Part shown: positions 31,892-32,382 of the stretch, piece after piece
How positions within the stretch are numbered: position 1 is the stretch's first letter
Layout of the letters: every line of letters starts with the position of its first letter
Assembly (NCBI GenBank): GCA_019418025.1
Contig: DYCR01000012.1
Location: 1-32,382 of the forward strand
DNA length: 32,382 nt
DNA from: Clostridiales bacterium
Lineage (GTDB): Bacteria > Bacillota > Clostridia > Oscillospirales > Oscillospiraceae
Direction: 5' to 3'
Made by a program: the position numbers and the translations under genes
The notes under the pieces: generated by a model
The model's database searches: none
What the model saw: the letters and a program-made list of their open reading frames with translations, nothing else
What the model was told of the DNA's origin: nothing

Positions 31892-32382
31892 GTATCCTCC
31901 TTGTCTGCATCGTATACAGGGAATGTCAGGGTGAAAACAGAGCCGGATTTTTCACCAGTATGGCTCTCGACAGAGATTTCGCCCCGGCATTTTTTCACCA
32001 TATCCCGAACAATCGCCAGACCCAGACCGCTGCCGCCTGTTTGACGGGAGCGTGCCTTATCGACCCGATAGAACCGCTCAAATATCTGATCGATGGCCCC
32101 CTCTGGGATACCTACGCCGGTGTCCTCTACGGTGAGGATCGCCCGATCGTTTTCACGAGTCAGGTTGATAAACAGCTTGCCGCCGGGGATGTTGTACTTG
32201 ATGCCGTTTTCCACCAAGTTAAATACGATCTGGTAGAGATCATCCTCCTGAATCATCAGCATGCTGTCGGTTACGATATTCGTGTGGATCGTAACAGCGG
32301 TGTGGTCAGCGATGGCAGACAGCATCCGCACAACACGCAGAATGGTGGGCCCCATGTAGACGATTTCGCATCGGCTCCCGGG
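31888..32382 (-). CDS. Sensor histidine kinase, C-terminal catalytic part (cut by window end)
   Basis: The frame is open to the window edge at 32382. What is present is the HATPase_c domain of a PhoR/WalK-type kinase: N box NLVENGIKYN, G1 box DTGVGIP, F box FERFYRVDKARSR, G2 box GGSGLGLAIV. It ends in a short tail DADKEDT. The phosphoacceptor histidine, HAMP and membrane segments lie outside the window. The ATG at 32355 is internal. The stop overlaps the lipoprotein start by ATGA, so the two are made together; the response regulator gene is probably further right. Confidence 0.95.
   Translation of the reverse strand, partial: PGSRCEIVYMGPTILRVVRMLSAIADHTAVTIHTNIVTDSMLMIQEDDLYQIVFNLVENGIKYNIPGGKLFINLTRENDRAILTVEDTGVGIPEGAIDQIFERFYRVDKARSRQTGGSGLGLAIVRDMVKKCRGEISVESHTGEKSGSVFTLTFPVYDADKEDT

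Overview
The window looks like about 32 kb of chromosome from a spore-forming, anaerobic Gram-positive bacterium. The most likely placement is Clostridia of the Oscillospiraceae type, judged from protein style and gene order (inference, no search was run). Sporulation markers are a SpoIIGA/pro-sigma-E pair, a SpoIVFB-like M50 protease, a SpoVB-like flippase and a GerMN lipoprotein. Rex and a two-cluster ferredoxin fit an anaerobic, redox-regulated life. Genes are dense, ribosome binding sites are strong, and ATGA start/stop overlaps are unusually common.

Layout: 1-5707 (+) is a tight operon: the end of cysE, then cysS, polA, rimI and tsaD. 5882-8574 (-) holds a tandem OB-fold SSB-like protein and a YgiQ-type radical SAM protein. 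8672-8848 is a tRNA-Leu(CAG) with its own promoter and terminator. 9041-10470 is a divergent pair: a Crp/Fnr-type regulator, whose reading frame is broken at a run of nine A, and a ferredoxin-like protein. 10577-12306 is a decayed mobile-element region. It contains a structured hairpin, a 225 bp direct repeat and fragments of a phage MuF-C-like polyvalent protein, and it ends beside tRNA-Pro(CGG) at 12487-12563 (-).

12688-17624 (+) is an operon-like run: a small membrane protein, a SpoIVFB-like protease, the TIGR03960 and TIGR03936 radical SAM pair, a Lar-like zinc ribbon and PepD. 17645-19823 (-) carries the flippase and endonuclease III. 19952-21416 (+) carries rarA and a DUF951 protein. 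21596-23798 (+) carries spoIIGA, sigE and rex. 23871-25514 (-) is gltX, divergent from trpS and a WecA/TagO-type transferase (25719-27845, +). The right end (28039-32382, -) is a chain reading leftwards: a histidine kinase (cut by the window edge) overlapping a triple-GerMN lipoprotein, then exonuclease III overlapping an SLH/NlpC-P60 cell-wall hydrolase.

Most of the window is core translation, DNA repair, envelope and sporulation machinery. The stretches that need explaining are the A9 frameshift in the Crp/Fnr gene, the decayed polyvalent-protein locus with its repeated FSISE-type linkers, the structured hairpin at 10577-10651, and the kinase plus GerMN-lipoprotein pair, which recalls the actinobacterial MtrB-LpqB arrangement. 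I found no CRISPR array, no intact transposase or integrase, and no clearly new multi-gene system.
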